64,000 nucleotides of DNA from Alicyclobacillus fructus (GTDB lineage: Bacteria > Bacillota > Bacilli > Alicyclobacillales > Alicyclobacillaceae). The first letter of the stretch is position 1. Each line of letters opens with the position of its first letter. Under the pieces are notes generated by a model. The model did no database searches and was not told the DNA's origin. It was given only the letters and a program-made list of their open reading frames with translations. Where the stretch lies: assembly GCF_017329605.1 (NCBI RefSeq), contig NZ_JAFMTY010000006.1:62001-126000 (forward strand), given 5' to 3'. Below, piece after piece: positions 1-9,900 of this stretch. A program made the position numbers and the translations under genes.

Positions 1-1323
1 GGTCACGTCGGTCACCTGAGCGCCGCGCGCGCGCATGGTGGTGAACGCCTCATGCCCAGGCGTGTCGAGGAACGTGATGAGCCGCCCGCCGATCTCGACT
101 TGGTACGCGCCGATGTGCTGCGTGATCCCACCGGCTTCGCCGGCAGCGACGCGGCTCTCGCGCAGCGCGTCGAGGAGCGTCGTCTTGCCGTGATCGACGT
201 GGCCCATGATGGTCACCACGGGCGGCCTCGGCACGAGCTCGGACGGATCATCGGGCTCCACCAGGAGTTCGAGCGCCTCCTCGTCCACCGGCTCTTTGAC
301 GTGCACGGTCACGCCGAGGTCGGATCCGATGAGCTCCATGGTATCCGTGTCGATGTCCTGGTTGATGGTCGCCATCACGCCGAGCATGAGCAGGCGCTTG
401 ATGATCTCGGCGGGCTCACGCTGCAAGAGCTTCGCGAACTCGCCCACCGTCATGGGGCCCTCGACCGTCACCTCGGTCGGCAGCGGCTTCTCCTGCTTGC
501 CCGCGCGCCGCTTCTGAGCTCGCTGCAGCTTCGTCTCATTGAATTCCTCATGCCGCTGGTACCCTTCGCGCTCCTTGCGGTCCTTCTCCTTCCGCTGCGA
601 TCCCGGCGCCACAGGCTTCTGTTGCGCAGCCTGAGCGGCCACCACCTGCGGCGGACGAGGCGCGCGCGGAAAGCGCGAGCCGCCTCCATTCCCGGACGAC
701 GGACGCTGGCCATCCCGGCTGCGCGCATGAGCGCGATCGCCCTGGCCCTGCTGCCCCTGCGGGCGCCCCGCATACCCGGACCGATCCCGGCTTTGCCGAT
801 CTCCCTGACCGGTTCCCCCGTTCCGGCCGTGTCCGCCGTTTCCGCCGCGCTGACCTGCAGGCCGATCCGACCGGGGCCTATCGTCCCGGGAACGATTCGG
901 AGAGCCCTCGCGCCGATCCCGGCCTTGCCCCTGCGCCGCGCCGCGATCGCGTCCACCGTCGCGCTCCCGCCGCGGTGGATTCGCCTGAGCGCTCGCGTGT
1001 TCCACGTCTCGTTGCCCCTGGGCTGCGCGATCGCGCCCGTTTGGCTGTCCTGACGGCGCACGGCTCTGCGCCTGTTCGGCCTGCGCCTCGGCCCTTGCCT
1101 TCTGTTGGCGCTCGCGCAATTCCTTCTCCATCTCCTGTGCACGCCTTTCTGCCGCACGACGCTTCACATCTTCAAAAAACTGTTCGACCTTCTGAATCAT
1201 CTCATCGTCCATCACGCTCATGTGATTGGCGACGGGCACGCCGAGCCGATTGAGGATGGTCAAGATCTCCTTGCTCGACATGTTCATCTGCTTTGCGTAC
1301 TCGTACACTCTCAGTTTCGTCAA
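1..1323 (-). CDS. infB: Translation initiation factor IF-2 (3' part beyond window)
   Basis: GTPase that brings initiator fMet-tRNA to the 30S subunit. The 441 visible residues begin [20 protein letters not shown], the usual IF2-N helical domain, followed by a long Arg/Gly/Gln/Asp-rich low-complexity linker (about residues 70-240), a second IF2-N domain (around [20 protein letters not shown]) and the G domain, opened by GHVDHGKT and DTPGHEAF near the window edge. The C-terminal half lies outside. I chose the TTG at 1321-1323 because GGAGGTGG sits just upstream; no ATG gives the conserved N-terminus. It is the last visible gene of the rimP-nusA-rnpM-ylxQ-infB operon and overlaps the end of ylxQ by 122 bases in another frame. 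Identification is certain; the start is probable. Confidence 0.95.
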   Translation of the reverse strand, partial: MTKLRVYEYAKQMNMSSKEILTILNRLGVPVANHMSVMDDEMIQKVEQFFEDVKRRAAERRAQEMEKELRERQQKARAEAQAEQAQSRAPSGQPNGRDRAAQGQRDVEHASAQANPPRRERDGGRDRGAAQGQGRDRREGSPNRSRDDRPRSDRPAGQRGGNGGHGRNGGTGQGDRQSRDRSGYAGRPQGQQGQGDRAHARSRDGQRPSSGNGGGSRFPRAPRPPQVVAAQAAQQKPVAPGSQRKEKDRKEREGYQRHEEFNETKLQRAQKRRAGKQEKPLPTEVTVEGPMTVGEFAKLLQREPAEIIKRLLMLGVMATINQDIDTDTMELIGSDLGVTVHVKEPVDEEALELLVEPDDPSELVPRPPVVTIMGHVDHGKTTLLDALRESRVAAGEAGGITQHIGAYQVEIGGRLITFLDTPGHEAFTTMRARGAQVTDVT

Positions 1324-1651
1324 ACGCTCCACCTCCGTGGAATTCCCCAAGCCGCGCCACGACCTCGCGCGCAAATCCAGGCTCCACGACGGCAACGGCA
1401 CCGGACGCATCCCGTCCAATGGCTCGACCGATCTCCGCTTTGGTCCCGAAACACACGACCTGAATGCCGTACGACGCCGCCTTGTCGATCAACTTCTTCC
1501 GGCCATTGTCTCCCGCGTCCTCCGCGATCATCACCAAGTGGGCCCGCCTCGTCCTCACGGCGTCCAATACGCGTTTCTGACCGTCGATCACGGCCCCAGC
1601 CCGGCGCGCCAGGCCGAGAAGCCCCAAGACCGCTTCTCTGTCAGCGCGCAT
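1202..1651 (-). CDS. ylxQ: YlxQ, L7Ae/L30e-family RNA-binding protein with extended C-terminus
   Basis: Small L7Ae-type kink-turn-binding protein normally encoded just before infB. The core ([20 protein letters not shown] through [15 protein letters not shown], about residues 1-100) matches the family, whose usual length is about 100 residues. Here the frame stays open for roughly 45 further residues rich in Glu, Asp and Arg, so the gene runs 122 bases into infB in a different frame. The start at 1651 follows a GGGGGACGGAG stretch and overlaps the rnpM end by 11 bases. Either the tail is a real extension or a frameshift has removed the stop. RNA-binding role is inferred from the family. Confidence 0.85.
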   Translation of the reverse strand: MRADREAVLGLLGLARRAGAVIDGQKRVLDAVRTRRAHLVMIAEDAGDNGRKKLIDKAASYGIQVVCFGTKAEIGRAIGRDASGAVAVVEPGFAREVVARLGEFHGGGAFDETESVRVRKADEHVEQGDLDHPQSARRARRQSHERDGR

Positions 1652-1922
1652 CTCCGTCCCCCACCAGTTGGCGGCGCAGCGCGTCATGGATCTCCTGTGG
1701 AATGGTTGTCTTCAGCGCGCGCTCCAGCGCCTTTCGCTTCACTGCCACGTTGAGACACGCTTCGCTTGGGCAGAGATAGGCGCCCCGGCCGTTCCGCTTC
1801 CCGGTCGGATCCAACAAGATGTCACCGTCGGGCGTTCGAACGACGCGCGTGAGCTCCGACTTCGGTTTCATCTCCTGGCAGCCCACGCATTTGCGAAGCG
1901 GCACCTTCCTCACGCGATTCAT
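1641..1922 (-). CDS. rnpM: YlxR/RnpM family RNA-binding protein
   Basis: 93-residue basic protein of the YlxR family, now called RnpM because the B. subtilis protein binds and modulates RNase P. It carries the diagnostic N-terminal KVPLRKCVGCQEMKPKSEL segment and the central GRGAYLCPSEACL motif, with conserved Cys residues. The start at 1922 has a GGGAGGGCGCCGC ribosome-binding site. It sits between nusA and ylxQ, the conserved place of this family in the nusA-infB operon. The identification is firm; the RNase P link is taken from the B. subtilis homologue. Confidence 0.93.
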   Translation of the reverse strand: MNRVRKVPLRKCVGCQEMKPKSELTRVVRTPDGDILLDPTGKRNGRGAYLCPSEACLNVAVKRKALERALKTTIPQEIHDALRRQLVGDGDAR

Positions 1923-1938
1923 GCGGCGCCCTCCCGAT

Positions 1939-3060
1939 TCAGGGTTCGTTCAGCCAGTCGTCGCTCAGCGTGGCAAACTCGGGCTCCTCCTCGCTTGTGT
2001 CCTCGAGTTGATCGAGCAGCGAATGCGAGGCCACCTGCGATTCGCTCTTGATGTCGATCTTCCAGCCCGTCAGGCGCGCAGCGAGCCGGGCGTTCTGTCC
2101 CTCCTTCCCAATCGCCAGGGACAACTGATAATCCGGCACGATGGTCCTCGCCACGCGCTCGTCCTCGTAGATGTGGACGTCCAGCACCTTGGCGGGAGAC
2201 AGCGCATTCGCCACGAAGGTCGCCGGATCCTCGCTCCACTCCACGATGTCGACCTTCTCACCGTTCAGTTCGTTGACAATCGCCTGAACGCGCGAGCCGC
2301 GAGCCCCAACGCACGCTCCGATGGGATCGACTTCCGGATTGCGCGAATGAACCGCGATTTTCGAACGAGAGCCCGCTTCGCGGGCCACGGCTTTAATCTC
2401 GACAATGCCCTCGTAAATTTCCGGAACTTCCAGTTCGAACAGGCGCCTCAGAAGCCCAGGATGCGTGCGGGACACGACAATCTGCGGCCCTTTCGATGTG
2501 CGCTCCACGCGCGCGATGAACACCTTCAGCCGTTTGCCGACCTGGAGCTTGTCGGAGGCCAGCTGTTCCGACTGCGGCAAGATCGCCTCCGTGTCGCCGA
2601 GATCGACGTAAGCCACGCGCGGCTCGAGCCGACTGACGATGCCGCTGACCACTTCCTCTTCGCGATCCGCAAACTTGCTGTAGATGACCGACCGTTCGGC
2701 TTCCTTCACGCGCTGCATGACGACCTGTTTTGCAGCCTGCGCGGCGATGCGCCCAAAGTCCCGCGGGGTCACCTCAATTTCGACGACATCTCCGATTTGG
2801 TAGCTTGGATTGATGTCGCGCGCCGCGTCCAAGGAGATCTCGAGGCGCGTGTCCTTCGGCTCCTCGACGACGGTTTTGCGCGCATACACGTGGACCTCGC
2901 CGGTATCTCGCTTCACCTCGACGCGCACGTTGGCCGCCGAGTGGAAATTGCGGCGATAACTCGCGATGAGCGCCGCCTCAATGGCCTCTAACAGGACTTC
3001 CTTGTCAATCCCCTTTTCCCGCGCCAACTGGTCTAGCGCTTCCAGAAAATCCACATTCAT
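1939..3060 (-). CDS. nusA: Transcription termination/antitermination protein NusA
   Basis: RNA polymerase-binding elongation factor that modulates pausing, termination and antitermination. The 373-residue protein has the N-terminal polymerase-binding domain (about 1-125), an S1 domain (about 135-200, around [19 protein letters not shown]) and two KH domains with the GxxG loops [10 protein letters not shown] and [11 protein letters not shown]. There is no long acidic repeat tail, as usual in Firmicutes. I chose [11 protein letters not shown] at 3060, which follows GGGGAGG and matches family N-termini, over an in-frame start 25 codons upstream. It lies 43 bases after rimP in the same operon. 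Confidence 0.97.
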   Translation of the reverse strand: MNVDFLEALDQLAREKGIDKEVLLEAIEAALIASYRRNFHSAANVRVEVKRDTGEVHVYARKTVVEEPKDTRLEISLDAARDINPSYQIGDVVEIEVTPRDFGRIAAQAAKQVVMQRVKEAERSVIYSKFADREEEVVSGIVSRLEPRVAYVDLGDTEAILPQSEQLASDKLQVGKRLKVFIARVERTSKGPQIVVSRTHPGLLRRLFELEVPEIYEGIVEIKAVAREAGSRSKIAVHSRNPEVDPIGACVGARGSRVQAIVNELNGEKVDIVEWSEDPATFVANALSPAKVLDVHIYEDERVARTIVPDYQLSLAIGKEGQNARLAARLTGWKIDIKSESQVASHSLLDQLEDTSEEEPEFATLSDDWLNEP

Positions 3061-3103
3061 GACTAGGGAACCTCCCCTTCGCGAAATCTCGGGCGCGTTC
3101 GGG

Positions 3104-3577
3104 TCACCACTCCAGAGCCAGCCGCGCGTGCGCAATCTTTTCCATCGGCACCGTCAGCGTGATGGTCTTCGAGCGGCGCTTGATCTCAAGGATCAAACGT
3201 TCCCCGTCGTAGGAGACGAGCGTCCCCTCGTGCGTCTTGGCCCCCATAAGCGGCTCGTACAGCGACACGTGCACGTATCGGCCCACGGCGCGTTCGAAAT
3301 CGGCCGGCCTCTTCAGAGGACGCTCCGCGCCGGGCGAAGACACCTCGAGGAAGTACGCGTTCGGAATCGGGTCCACGCGGTCGAGTTCTTCCGATAACTG
3401 CTCGCTTACGCGGCTGCAGTCGTCGATATCCACGCCTCCGGGCTTGTCGATGTACACGCGAAGGTACCAGTTCTTTCCCTCCTTCGTGTACTCGATATCC
3501 ACGAGTTCGACCGCTTCCCGCTCCACGATGGGCAACACCAAGCGTTCAACGATCTCGGTCACGCGATCTTTCGTCAC
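3104..3577 (-). CDS. rimP: Ribosome maturation factor RimP
   Basis: 157-residue RimP, needed for 30S subunit maturation. It shows the family pattern: N-terminal alpha/beta domain (VTEIVERLVLPIVEREAVEL, then VDIEYTKEGKNWYLRVYID), the PGGVDIDDCSRVSEQLSEEL segment and the signature FLEVSSPGAERPLK, followed by a C-terminal SH3-like domain. The GTG start follows GGGAGGATGACGC. It is the first gene of the rimP-nusA-rnpM-ylxQ-infB operon, divergent from typA. In B. subtilis it follows polC directly; here pheA, a VOC gene and typA intervene. Confidence 0.95.
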   Translation of the reverse strand: MTKDRVTEIVERLVLPIVEREAVELVDIEYTKEGKNWYLRVYIDKPGGVDIDDCSRVSEQLSEELDRVDPIPNAYFLEVSSPGAERPLKRPADFERAVGRYVHVSLYEPLMGAKTHEGTLVSYDGERLILEIKRRSKTITLTVPMEKIAHARLALEW

Positions 3578-3651
3578 GCGTCATCCTCCCACATGCCGCT
3601 TGTGTCTCATTCCTCGCCTCGCGTACGCCAAAAAGTGCCGAGCATAAATCA

Positions 3652-3674
3652 AAGAGTGGGGGGGCCCCACTCTT
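3652..3674 (-). promoter_or_regulatory. Hairpin in the rimP operon leader
   Basis: A perfect 10-bp inverted repeat, AAGAGTGGGG and CCCCACTCTT, with a 3-base loop. It lies between the inferred rimP promoter and the rimP start, so the transcript would carry it. On the minus strand it is followed by TGATTTATGC, a poor U-tract, so termination is uncertain. It could be an attenuator or an mRNA-stabilising leader element. Confidence 0.5.
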
Positions 3675-3707
3675 GTCCGCACACGGTATACGAAGCCTGA
3701 CGGAGCC

Positions 3708-3736
3708 AGTATATCACTGCCGTCCGGATTTCGCAA
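3708..3736 (-). promoter_or_regulatory. Probable SigA promoter of the rimP-nusA-infB operon
   Basis: Reading the minus strand, TTGCGA (3731-3736), a 17-base spacer and TATACT (3708-3713), the latter preceded by TGA as in an extended -10. It lies about 130 bases upstream of rimP and points away from typA. Start-site mapping is not available. Confidence 0.6.
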
Positions 3737-3755
3737 CGTGAGGCGGCTTCCTTCG

Positions 3756-3784
3756 TTGTCTTGCGCCGGGCGACGTGCTATCGT
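3756..3784 (+). promoter_or_regulatory. Probable SigA promoter of typA
   Basis: TTGTCT (3756-3761), a 17-base spacer and TATCGT (3779-3784), 30 bases upstream of the typA start. Each hexamer matches consensus at four of six positions. It is back to back with the rimP operon promoter. Confidence 0.5.
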
Positions 3785-3814
3785 GGTTACCGCAACCGTG
3801 CAAAGGAGGACGCC

Positions 3815-5644
3815 ATGCGTACCATCACTCACGACCGATTGCGAAACGTCGCGATCGTCGCGCACGTCGATCACGGCAAGACGAGTCTCGTCGATCAAAT
3901 GCTGCGCCAATCCGGTCTGTTCCGCGACAATCAGCAGATCGCCGAACGAGCGCTCGACTACAACGATCTGGAGCGCGAGCGCGGCATCACCATCCTCGCC
4001 AAGGCGACCGCCATCCCGTACGAATCGTACCGGATCAACATCGTCGACACGCCCGGGCACGCCGACTTCGGCGGCGAAGTGGAACGCATCCTGCGGATGG
4101 TAGACGGGATTTTGCTCGTGGTCGACGCGTTCGAAGGCGTCATGCCCCAGACGAGGTTCGTGCTCGACAAGGCACTCTCGGCCCACCTGGTTCCGATTGT
4201 CGTCCTGAACAAGATGGAACGCCCGAACGCTCGCCCTGCCGAAGTCATCGACGAAGTGCTGGAATTGTTCATCGACCTCGGCGCCTCGGACGAACAGCTC
4301 GATTTTCCCGTGATCTACGCGTCGGCCATCGAAGGGCGGGCGTCGACGGACCCGGACGATCTCGGCAGCGACATGAGGCCGTTGTTCGACGCCATTGTCC
4401 AACACATCCCGAGCCCGCGCGTCGACGCGGAAGGCCCCTTTCAGTGGCAGGCCACCATCATCGACTACGACGAATACTTGGGCCGCATTGGCATCGGCCG
4501 CGTCCACCGCGGCGCGATTCGCCAGGGACAGCCCGTGGTGCGGTTGCGCCACGCGGAGGACCGCGCGGAGGGACGCGTGCAAAAGTTGTTCGTCTACCAA
4601 GGTCTGCGCCGCACGGAGGTCGAGTTCGCCTCGGCGGGCGACATCGTCGCCATCGCCGGCATGCCGGACATCACCGTCGGCGACACGCTCGCCTCTCCGG
4701 ATCGACCGGAAGCGTTGCCCGTCATCGAGATCGACCAGCCGACCCTCGAGATGACGTTCCACGTGAACGACAGCCCGTTTGCGGGCCGCGAAGGCCAACA
4801 CGTCACGAGCCGCAAGTTGCGCGATCGCCTGTATCAGGCCATGGAGTCGGATGTGAGTCTTCAGGTCGAGGACACCGACGACGCTGACGCGTTCCTCGTG
4901 AAGAGCCGAGGAGAGTTGCACCTTTCCATCCTGATTGAGACGCTGCGCCGCGAAGGATACGAGCTCGCGGTATCCAAACCGCGCGTCATCGTCCGCGAGG
5001 AAGCAGGCAGACGCCTCGAACCCATCGAAGAGCTGGTCGCCGATGTGCCCGAAGATGCCGCGGGCGCCGTGATCGCGGAAGTGGGACTCCGCAAAGGCGA
5101 ACTGATGGCCATGCATCCGGTGGGCCAAGGCGGCATGGTCAGGCTGGTCTTCCAAGTGCCGACTCGCGGGCTCATCGGCTTTCGGTCCCTGTTCCTTACG
5201 ATGACCCGTGGGTACGGGATCATGCATCACCGCTTTCAGGATTACGCGGAATGGCGCGGACCCATCCAGGCGCGCCGGCAGGGCGTGCTCGTGGCGAGCG
5301 AAACGGGACTGGCGACGGCTTACGCCATCGGCAACCTGGAGGACCGAGGCGTGCTCTTCATCACACCGGGCACACCCGTGTACGAAGGCATGATCGTCGG
5401 CGAGCATAACCGCGAGAACGATCTCGTCGTCAACGTGACCAAGGAGAAACACCAGACGAACATTCGCTCCTCCACGAAGGAGGAGACGGTGAAGCTCAAG
5501 GCACCTCGGCTTCTTTCGCTGGAAGAGGCCATCACGTACATCGAGGACGACGAGCTTTGCGAGGTCACTCCCCAGTCCATTCGGCTTCGCAAGAAAATCC
5601 TCAACAAGAGCGAGCGAGAAAAACTCAAGCGGCGCCAGGGATGA
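3815..5644 (+). CDS. typA: Ribosome-associated GTPase TypA/BipA
   Basis: Translation-factor-family GTPase that binds 70S ribosomes and is needed for 50S assembly and stress or cold growth. The 609 residues carry G-domain motifs AHVDHGKTS (G1), RGITI (G2), DTPGHADFGGEV (G3) and NKMERP (G4), then EF-G-like domains II, III and V and the BipA-specific C-terminal domain. The start at 3815 follows AAAGGAGGACGCC; an in-frame upstream start lacks support. It is a plus-strand gene divergent from rimP and convergent with pheA, and its last codons form half of a shared hairpin. In B. subtilis typA lies elsewhere, so its place here is a lineage-specific insertion. Confidence 0.97.
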   Translation: MRTITHDRLRNVAIVAHVDHGKTSLVDQMLRQSGLFRDNQQIAERALDYNDLERERGITILAKATAIPYESYRINIVDTPGHADFGGEVERILRMVDGILLVVDAFEGVMPQTRFVLDKALSAHLVPIVVLNKMERPNARPAEVIDEVLELFIDLGASDEQLDFPVIYASAIEGRASTDPDDLGSDMRPLFDAIVQHIPSPRVDAEGPFQWQATIIDYDEYLGRIGIGRVHRGAIRQGQPVVRLRHAEDRAEGRVQKLFVYQGLRRTEVEFASAGDIVAIAGMPDITVGDTLASPDRPEALPVIEIDQPTLEMTFHVNDSPFAGREGQHVTSRKLRDRLYQAMESDVSLQVEDTDDADAFLVKSRGELHLSILIETLRREGYELAVSKPRVIVREEAGRRLEPIEELVADVPEDAAGAVIAEVGLRKGELMAMHPVGQGGMVRLVFQVPTRGLIGFRSLFLTMTRGYGIMHHRFQDYAEWRGPIQARRQGVLVASETGLATAYAIGNLEDRGVLFITPGTPVYEGMIVGEHNRENDLVVNVTKEKHQTNIRSSTKEETVKLKAPRLLSLEEAITYIEDDELCEVTPQSIRLRKKILNKSEREKLKRRQG

Positions 5645-5656
5645 TCTGGCGCCGCT
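5628..5656 (-). terminator. Intrinsic terminator of pheA, overlapping the typA 3' end
   Basis: A perfect 11-bp stem, AGCGGCGCCAG and CTGGCGCCGCT, with a 7-base loop. On the minus strand it is followed by TTGAGTTTTTC, a usable U-tract, so it should end the rpsB-to-pheA transcript. On the plus strand there is no U-tract. One stem arm lies within typA coding sequence, across its stop. Confidence 0.7.
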
Positions 5657-5663
5657 CGCGCGA

Positions 5664-6581
5664 TTATGCCGGCGCGTACACCGGGTAGATGCCAAGCGTC
5701 ACGATCTCGACCCCCTGCAGCTCCAGGAGCGCGCGCACCACAGAAAGCACGTGCTCGCCGCGATCGGCGTAGGGGAAAACGGAGGCGTCGAGGTAATACA
5801 CATAGTTGCCGATGGCGTCGCCGACAGGGCGCGACTCAAGCCGCGTGAGGTTCAGATGCGCCGCGGCAAACGTGTGTAGCGCAAGCGCCAACCCCCCTGG
5901 GCGGTGAGGGACGCCGCGCAGACACAAAGATGCCGTCCAATCGGTCAGCGTCCAGCCAGGCTCAGCAAACTGGGTGCCTGGAAGCCCGACGACCGCAAAG
6001 CGCGTGACATTGCCCGCACGGTCCTCGAATGGCTCCGGAAGCACCGACAGGCCGTACACCCGCGCCGCGCGCTGACCGCCGATGGCCACCGCCCGGGCGC
6101 GTTCGCCCATGGCCACTTGGCGCACCGCTTCAGCCGTGCTCGACACCGCCACCTCCCGGGCGCGCGGAAAGTGGAGGCGAATGTGCTCCCTGCACTGGGC
6201 GAGCGCCTGAGGATGCGAAACCACCTCCTCCACCGCGTCCAAATCGGTCCCGTCCCGATAGATGGCGTAGTGATGAATGGGCAATGTGACCGCCGCAAGG
6301 ATATGGCGCGGAACGCCCTCGCCATGCTCGCGCGCGAGCGCGTCCCACACCTGCCATACCGATCCCTGAATGCTGTTTTCGATCGGAACGCAGGCGAGCC
6401 TTCCCGACGACGCCCTCGCCGCGAAGATCTCGTCGAAGCTTTGCAGCGCAATTTGCCGCACCTCTTCGCCAGCGAGCAGGGCGGACGCGACGGCGTCCGC
6501 AGCTTCATGGCTGTGCGTGCCTTCCGGCCCCAGATACATCAATTCCCACGCGCCCACGCGGACACCCCACCTTCTCCGCAT
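5664..6581 (-). CDS. pheA: Prephenate dehydratase
   Basis: Converts prephenate to phenylpyruvate in phenylalanine synthesis. The catalytic domain opens with YLGPEGTHSHEAA and shows VPIENSIQGSV and the catalytic NVTRFAVVG (TRF) motif; a C-terminal ACT domain carries the regulatory LTRLESRPVG, which suggests phenylalanine feedback control. The ATG at 6581 overlaps the VOC gene stop (TGATG), suggesting translational coupling; a GTG at about 6557 preceded by GGAGAAGGTGGGG, or the ATG at 6539, would also fit the family N-terminus. It is the last gene of the operon and ends in an intrinsic terminator. Monofunctional, with no chorismate mutase domain. Confidence 0.94.
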   Translation of the reverse strand: MRRRWGVRVGAWELMYLGPEGTHSHEAADAVASALLAGEEVRQIALQSFDEIFAARASSGRLACVPIENSIQGSVWQVWDALAREHGEGVPRHILAAVTLPIHHYAIYRDGTDLDAVEEVVSHPQALAQCREHIRLHFPRAREVAVSSTAEAVRQVAMGERARAVAIGGQRAARVYGLSVLPEPFEDRAGNVTRFAVVGLPGTQFAEPGWTLTDWTASLCLRGVPHRPGGLALALHTFAAAHLNLTRLESRPVGDAIGNYVYYLDASVFPYADRGEHVLSVVRALLELQGVEIVTLGIYPVYAPA

Positions 6582-6970
6582 CAGCCTTGCGCTGGCTGGA
6601 ACAGTTCCAACCTCTCCCCGTCAGGACCCGCGAAGAAGATGTATCGAGCGCCGTTTCTGAGCGTCGTGACGGTTTCGTCCAGAAACCGCACACCCTGATC
6701 GCGCAAGCGGGCGGCCTCGGCTTCAATGTCGTCGACCGTGATGGCCACGTGATGCACTTGTCCCTCATCGGGCAACTGGCTCGCGTAGCCTTCAATGAGC
6801 TCAATTTGCGCGCTTTGCCCAGGATACGAGAGAAACGCCAGCCGAATGCCCGGCGTGTTGTGCTCCAGCGTGCCGACGAGTTCCATGCCGAGAATCTTCG
6901 TGTAGAACGCGATGGAACGCTCCAGGTTCGACACCATGATTCCCGTGTGTTCCAGCTTGATCATCGCCAT
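6581..6970 (-). CDS. VOC (glyoxalase/bleomycin resistance) superfamily protein
   Basis: 129-residue single-module vicinal-oxygen-chelate protein with two beta-alpha-beta-beta-beta repeats: KLEHTGIMVSNLERSIAFYT (first metal His) and VHHVAITVDDIEAEAARL (second), ending in GPDGERLELFQ with the last Glu ligand. The fold is typical of lactoylglutathione lyase or methylmalonyl-CoA epimerase-like proteins; the substrate cannot be told. The ATG at 6970 sits at good distance from GAGGGGGGA. It lies between polC and pheA, 15 bases after polC, replacing nothing recognisable from the B. subtilis order. Confidence 0.85.
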   Translation of the reverse strand: MAMIKLEHTGIMVSNLERSIAFYTKILGMELVGTLEHNTPGIRLAFLSYPGQSAQIELIEGYASQLPDEGQVHHVAITVDDIEAEAARLRDQGVRFLDETVTTLRNGARYIFFAGPDGERLELFQPAQG

Positions 6971-6985
6971 GACAAGCATCCCCCC

Positions 6986-9900
6986 TCAGAACAAGGAAAG
7001 CTGATTGGTTTCTGGAAGCCCCTCGAGACAGCCCAACTCCAAGAGCAGGTCGATCACGGCCCGGGACACCCGCGCCCGAGACTGGAGATCCTCGAGCGAC
7101 AAAAACTCCCCCTGCTGAGCCGCCTCATACAGGTTGCGCGCAGCCGTCTCTCCGATGCCAGGGATGGCCGCGAACGGCGGCCTCAGCCCGCTCGCCTCCT
7201 CGTCGATCAGAAACTGCGTCGCGTGCGACTTGTACAGATCGATCGGCAAAAACCGATAACCGCGGGCCACCATCTCGAGCGCCACTTCGAGCACGGTCAA
7301 GAAACTTTTCTCTTTGGCCGACGCCGCATTGCCCTTCGCCTCGATCTCGTCCATCTTCTTTAAGATGGCCTCTCGTCCCGCCGTCATCACGGCCACATCA
7401 AAGTCGTCGGCGCGCACGCTGAAGTAAGTCGCGTAGAACGCGAGTGGGCGGTGGACCTTGAACCACGCGATGCGCACGGCCATGAGCACATACGCGGCCG
7501 CGTGCGCCTTCGGAAACATGTATTTGATCTTCTTGCCCGACTCGATGTACCAGTCGGGCACGCCGTGCTCGCGCATGTACTGCTCGTCCTCGGGCTTCAC
7601 ACCCTTGCCTTTGCGGATGCCCTCCATGATTTTGAACGCGCGTGCCGGATCGAGCCCCTTCTGGATGAGATACAGCATGATATCGTCGCGCGCGCAAATG
7701 ACCTCTGACAGGGTCGCGATCTGTTCGCGAATGAGCGTCTGCGCGTTGTTCAGCCACACATCCGTGCCATGCGACAACCCGGAAATGCGCACGAGCTCGG
7801 AGAACGTCGTGGGCCTGGTGTCCTCCAGCATCTGGCGAACAAATCGCGTTCCAAATTCGGGGATCGCATAGGTACCCGTGGTCGAGCGAATCTCCTCCGG
7901 CGTCACGCCGAGTGGCCTCGTGCTTCTGAACAATTCGAGCACGTCCGGATCATCGAGCGGAATCGACTTCGGGTCCACACCCGTGAGATCCTGCAACATG
8001 CGAATCACGGTCGGATCGTCGTGCCCGAGGATGTCGAGTTTCAGCAGGCAATTCTCGAGCCCGGAATGGTAGTCGAAATGTGTCGTCAGGGTCTCGGCAG
8101 ACGTGTCGTCCGCGGGATACTGGATGGGCGTGAAGTCGTAGATTTCCACGTAGTGAGGCACCACCACCTGGCCGCCGGGATGTTGCCCGGTCGTCCGCTT
8201 CACGCCCGTACAGCCTCGGACCAGCCGGTCGATCTCGGCGTTCCTCAGCACCAGCCCCCGCTCTTCGGCGAACTTTCGCACATAGCCATAGGCGGTTTTC
8301 TCCGCCACCACCGAAATGGTCCCCGCGCGGAACACGTGATCCTTCCCGAACAACTCCTCCGTGTATCGGTGCGCCCTTGGCTGGTACTCGCCGGAAAAGT
8401 TCAGATCGATATCCGGGACCTTATCGCCGTCGAAGCCCATGAACGTCTCAAACGGAATGTCCTGCCCGTCTTTGTGCAGTTTCGCTCCACACTTCGGACA
8501 TGCCTTGTCGGGGAGGTCGAAGCCCGATCCGTATTCGCCGCGCAGGAAAAACTCGTGATAGTGGCACGACAAACACACGTAGTGCGGCGGGAGCGGATTG
8601 ACTTCGGTGATGTCCGTCATCGTGGCGACGAGCGACGATCCGACCGAGCCGCGGCTGCCGACGAGATATCCGTCGCGGAGCGACTTCGTGACGAGCTTAT
8701 GCGCGATCAAGTAAATGACGGCATAGCCGTGCGAGATAATGGCGTTGAGTTCCCGTTCAAGCCGCTGCTCGACCAGTTCAGGCAACGGATCGCCATAGAT
8801 GCGCTTCGCCTTGTCGTAGGCCAACCTCCGGATCTCGTCCTCGGCCCCCTCGATGACCGGCGTGTGCAACTCGTCCGGGATGGGCTTCACATCTTCGCAC
8901 AAGGCCGCGATGGCGCGCGGATGGTCGATCACGACCGCGCGGGCGTCCTCTTCCCCCAGAAACGCAAACTCCTCCAGCATCTCGTCTGTCGTGCGGAAGT
9001 ACAGCGGCGGCTGTTTCGTGTCCATCTTCTGCGACTGGAGAAACACTTCGCGGAAGATGGCATCGTGTTCGTCGAGATAGTGCACGTCTCCCGTCGCGAC
9101 CACCGGCTTGTTGAGTCGCTTGCCGATGTCGACAATCTGTCGCAAGAGCTCGCGCACCTGCTCAAACGACTGGACGACACCCTCGCGCACCAGCGGCTCG
9201 TAATGACTGACCGGCTGAATCTCCAGGTAATCGTAAAACTCCAGCAACGAGTCGATCTCGTCCTCGGACTTTCCGCGGAAGAACGCCTCGACGAGCTCGC
9301 CCTGCCTGCACGCCGTTCCAATCAACAGGCCCTCTCGATGGCGCGCCAGGGCACTCTTCGGGATTCTGGGCACCCGATGCAAGTACTGGGTGTGCGCGAT
9401 CGACACCAGCCGGTAAAGGTTCCGCAATCCCTCGCGGTTTCGGACCAGCACCGTCGCGTGAAAGGGCCGGACGCGCGAGATGTCGATCTGGCCGCGGAGG
9501 TGGTTCAGGTCGAGAAGATTCCCAATCCCTCGCGCCTTGGCGTCCTTGAGCATCTGGATGAATACCTTGGCCGTTGCCTCGCTGTCCGCCAGCGCGCGGT
9601 GGTGATTGACCAATTCGACGGAAAACTTCTGCGTCAAGGTCTTCAGCTTGTAGTTCTTTTCTCCCGGGTAAAGCACGCGCGCCAACGCCAGGGTATCGAT
9701 CACCGGCTCCTCCCAAGGCGCAAGCCCCAAACGCTCCGCGCATTGGTTCAAAAAGCCCACGTCAAACTCCGCGTTGTGGGCCACGAGGATGGCCCCTTGA
9801 GCGAAGCGCCGAAAACCATCAAGCGCTTCGGCCAACTTGGGCTGCCCTGCAACCATCTCGTTCGTGATGCCCGTCAACTCGACGATCTTCGGATCCAGGG

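Noticed and set aside
3640-3680. The hairpin upstream of rimP as a terminator for typA or polC
   Set aside because: It lies upstream of typA, and no minus-strand gene ends there; it can only be part of the rimP leader.
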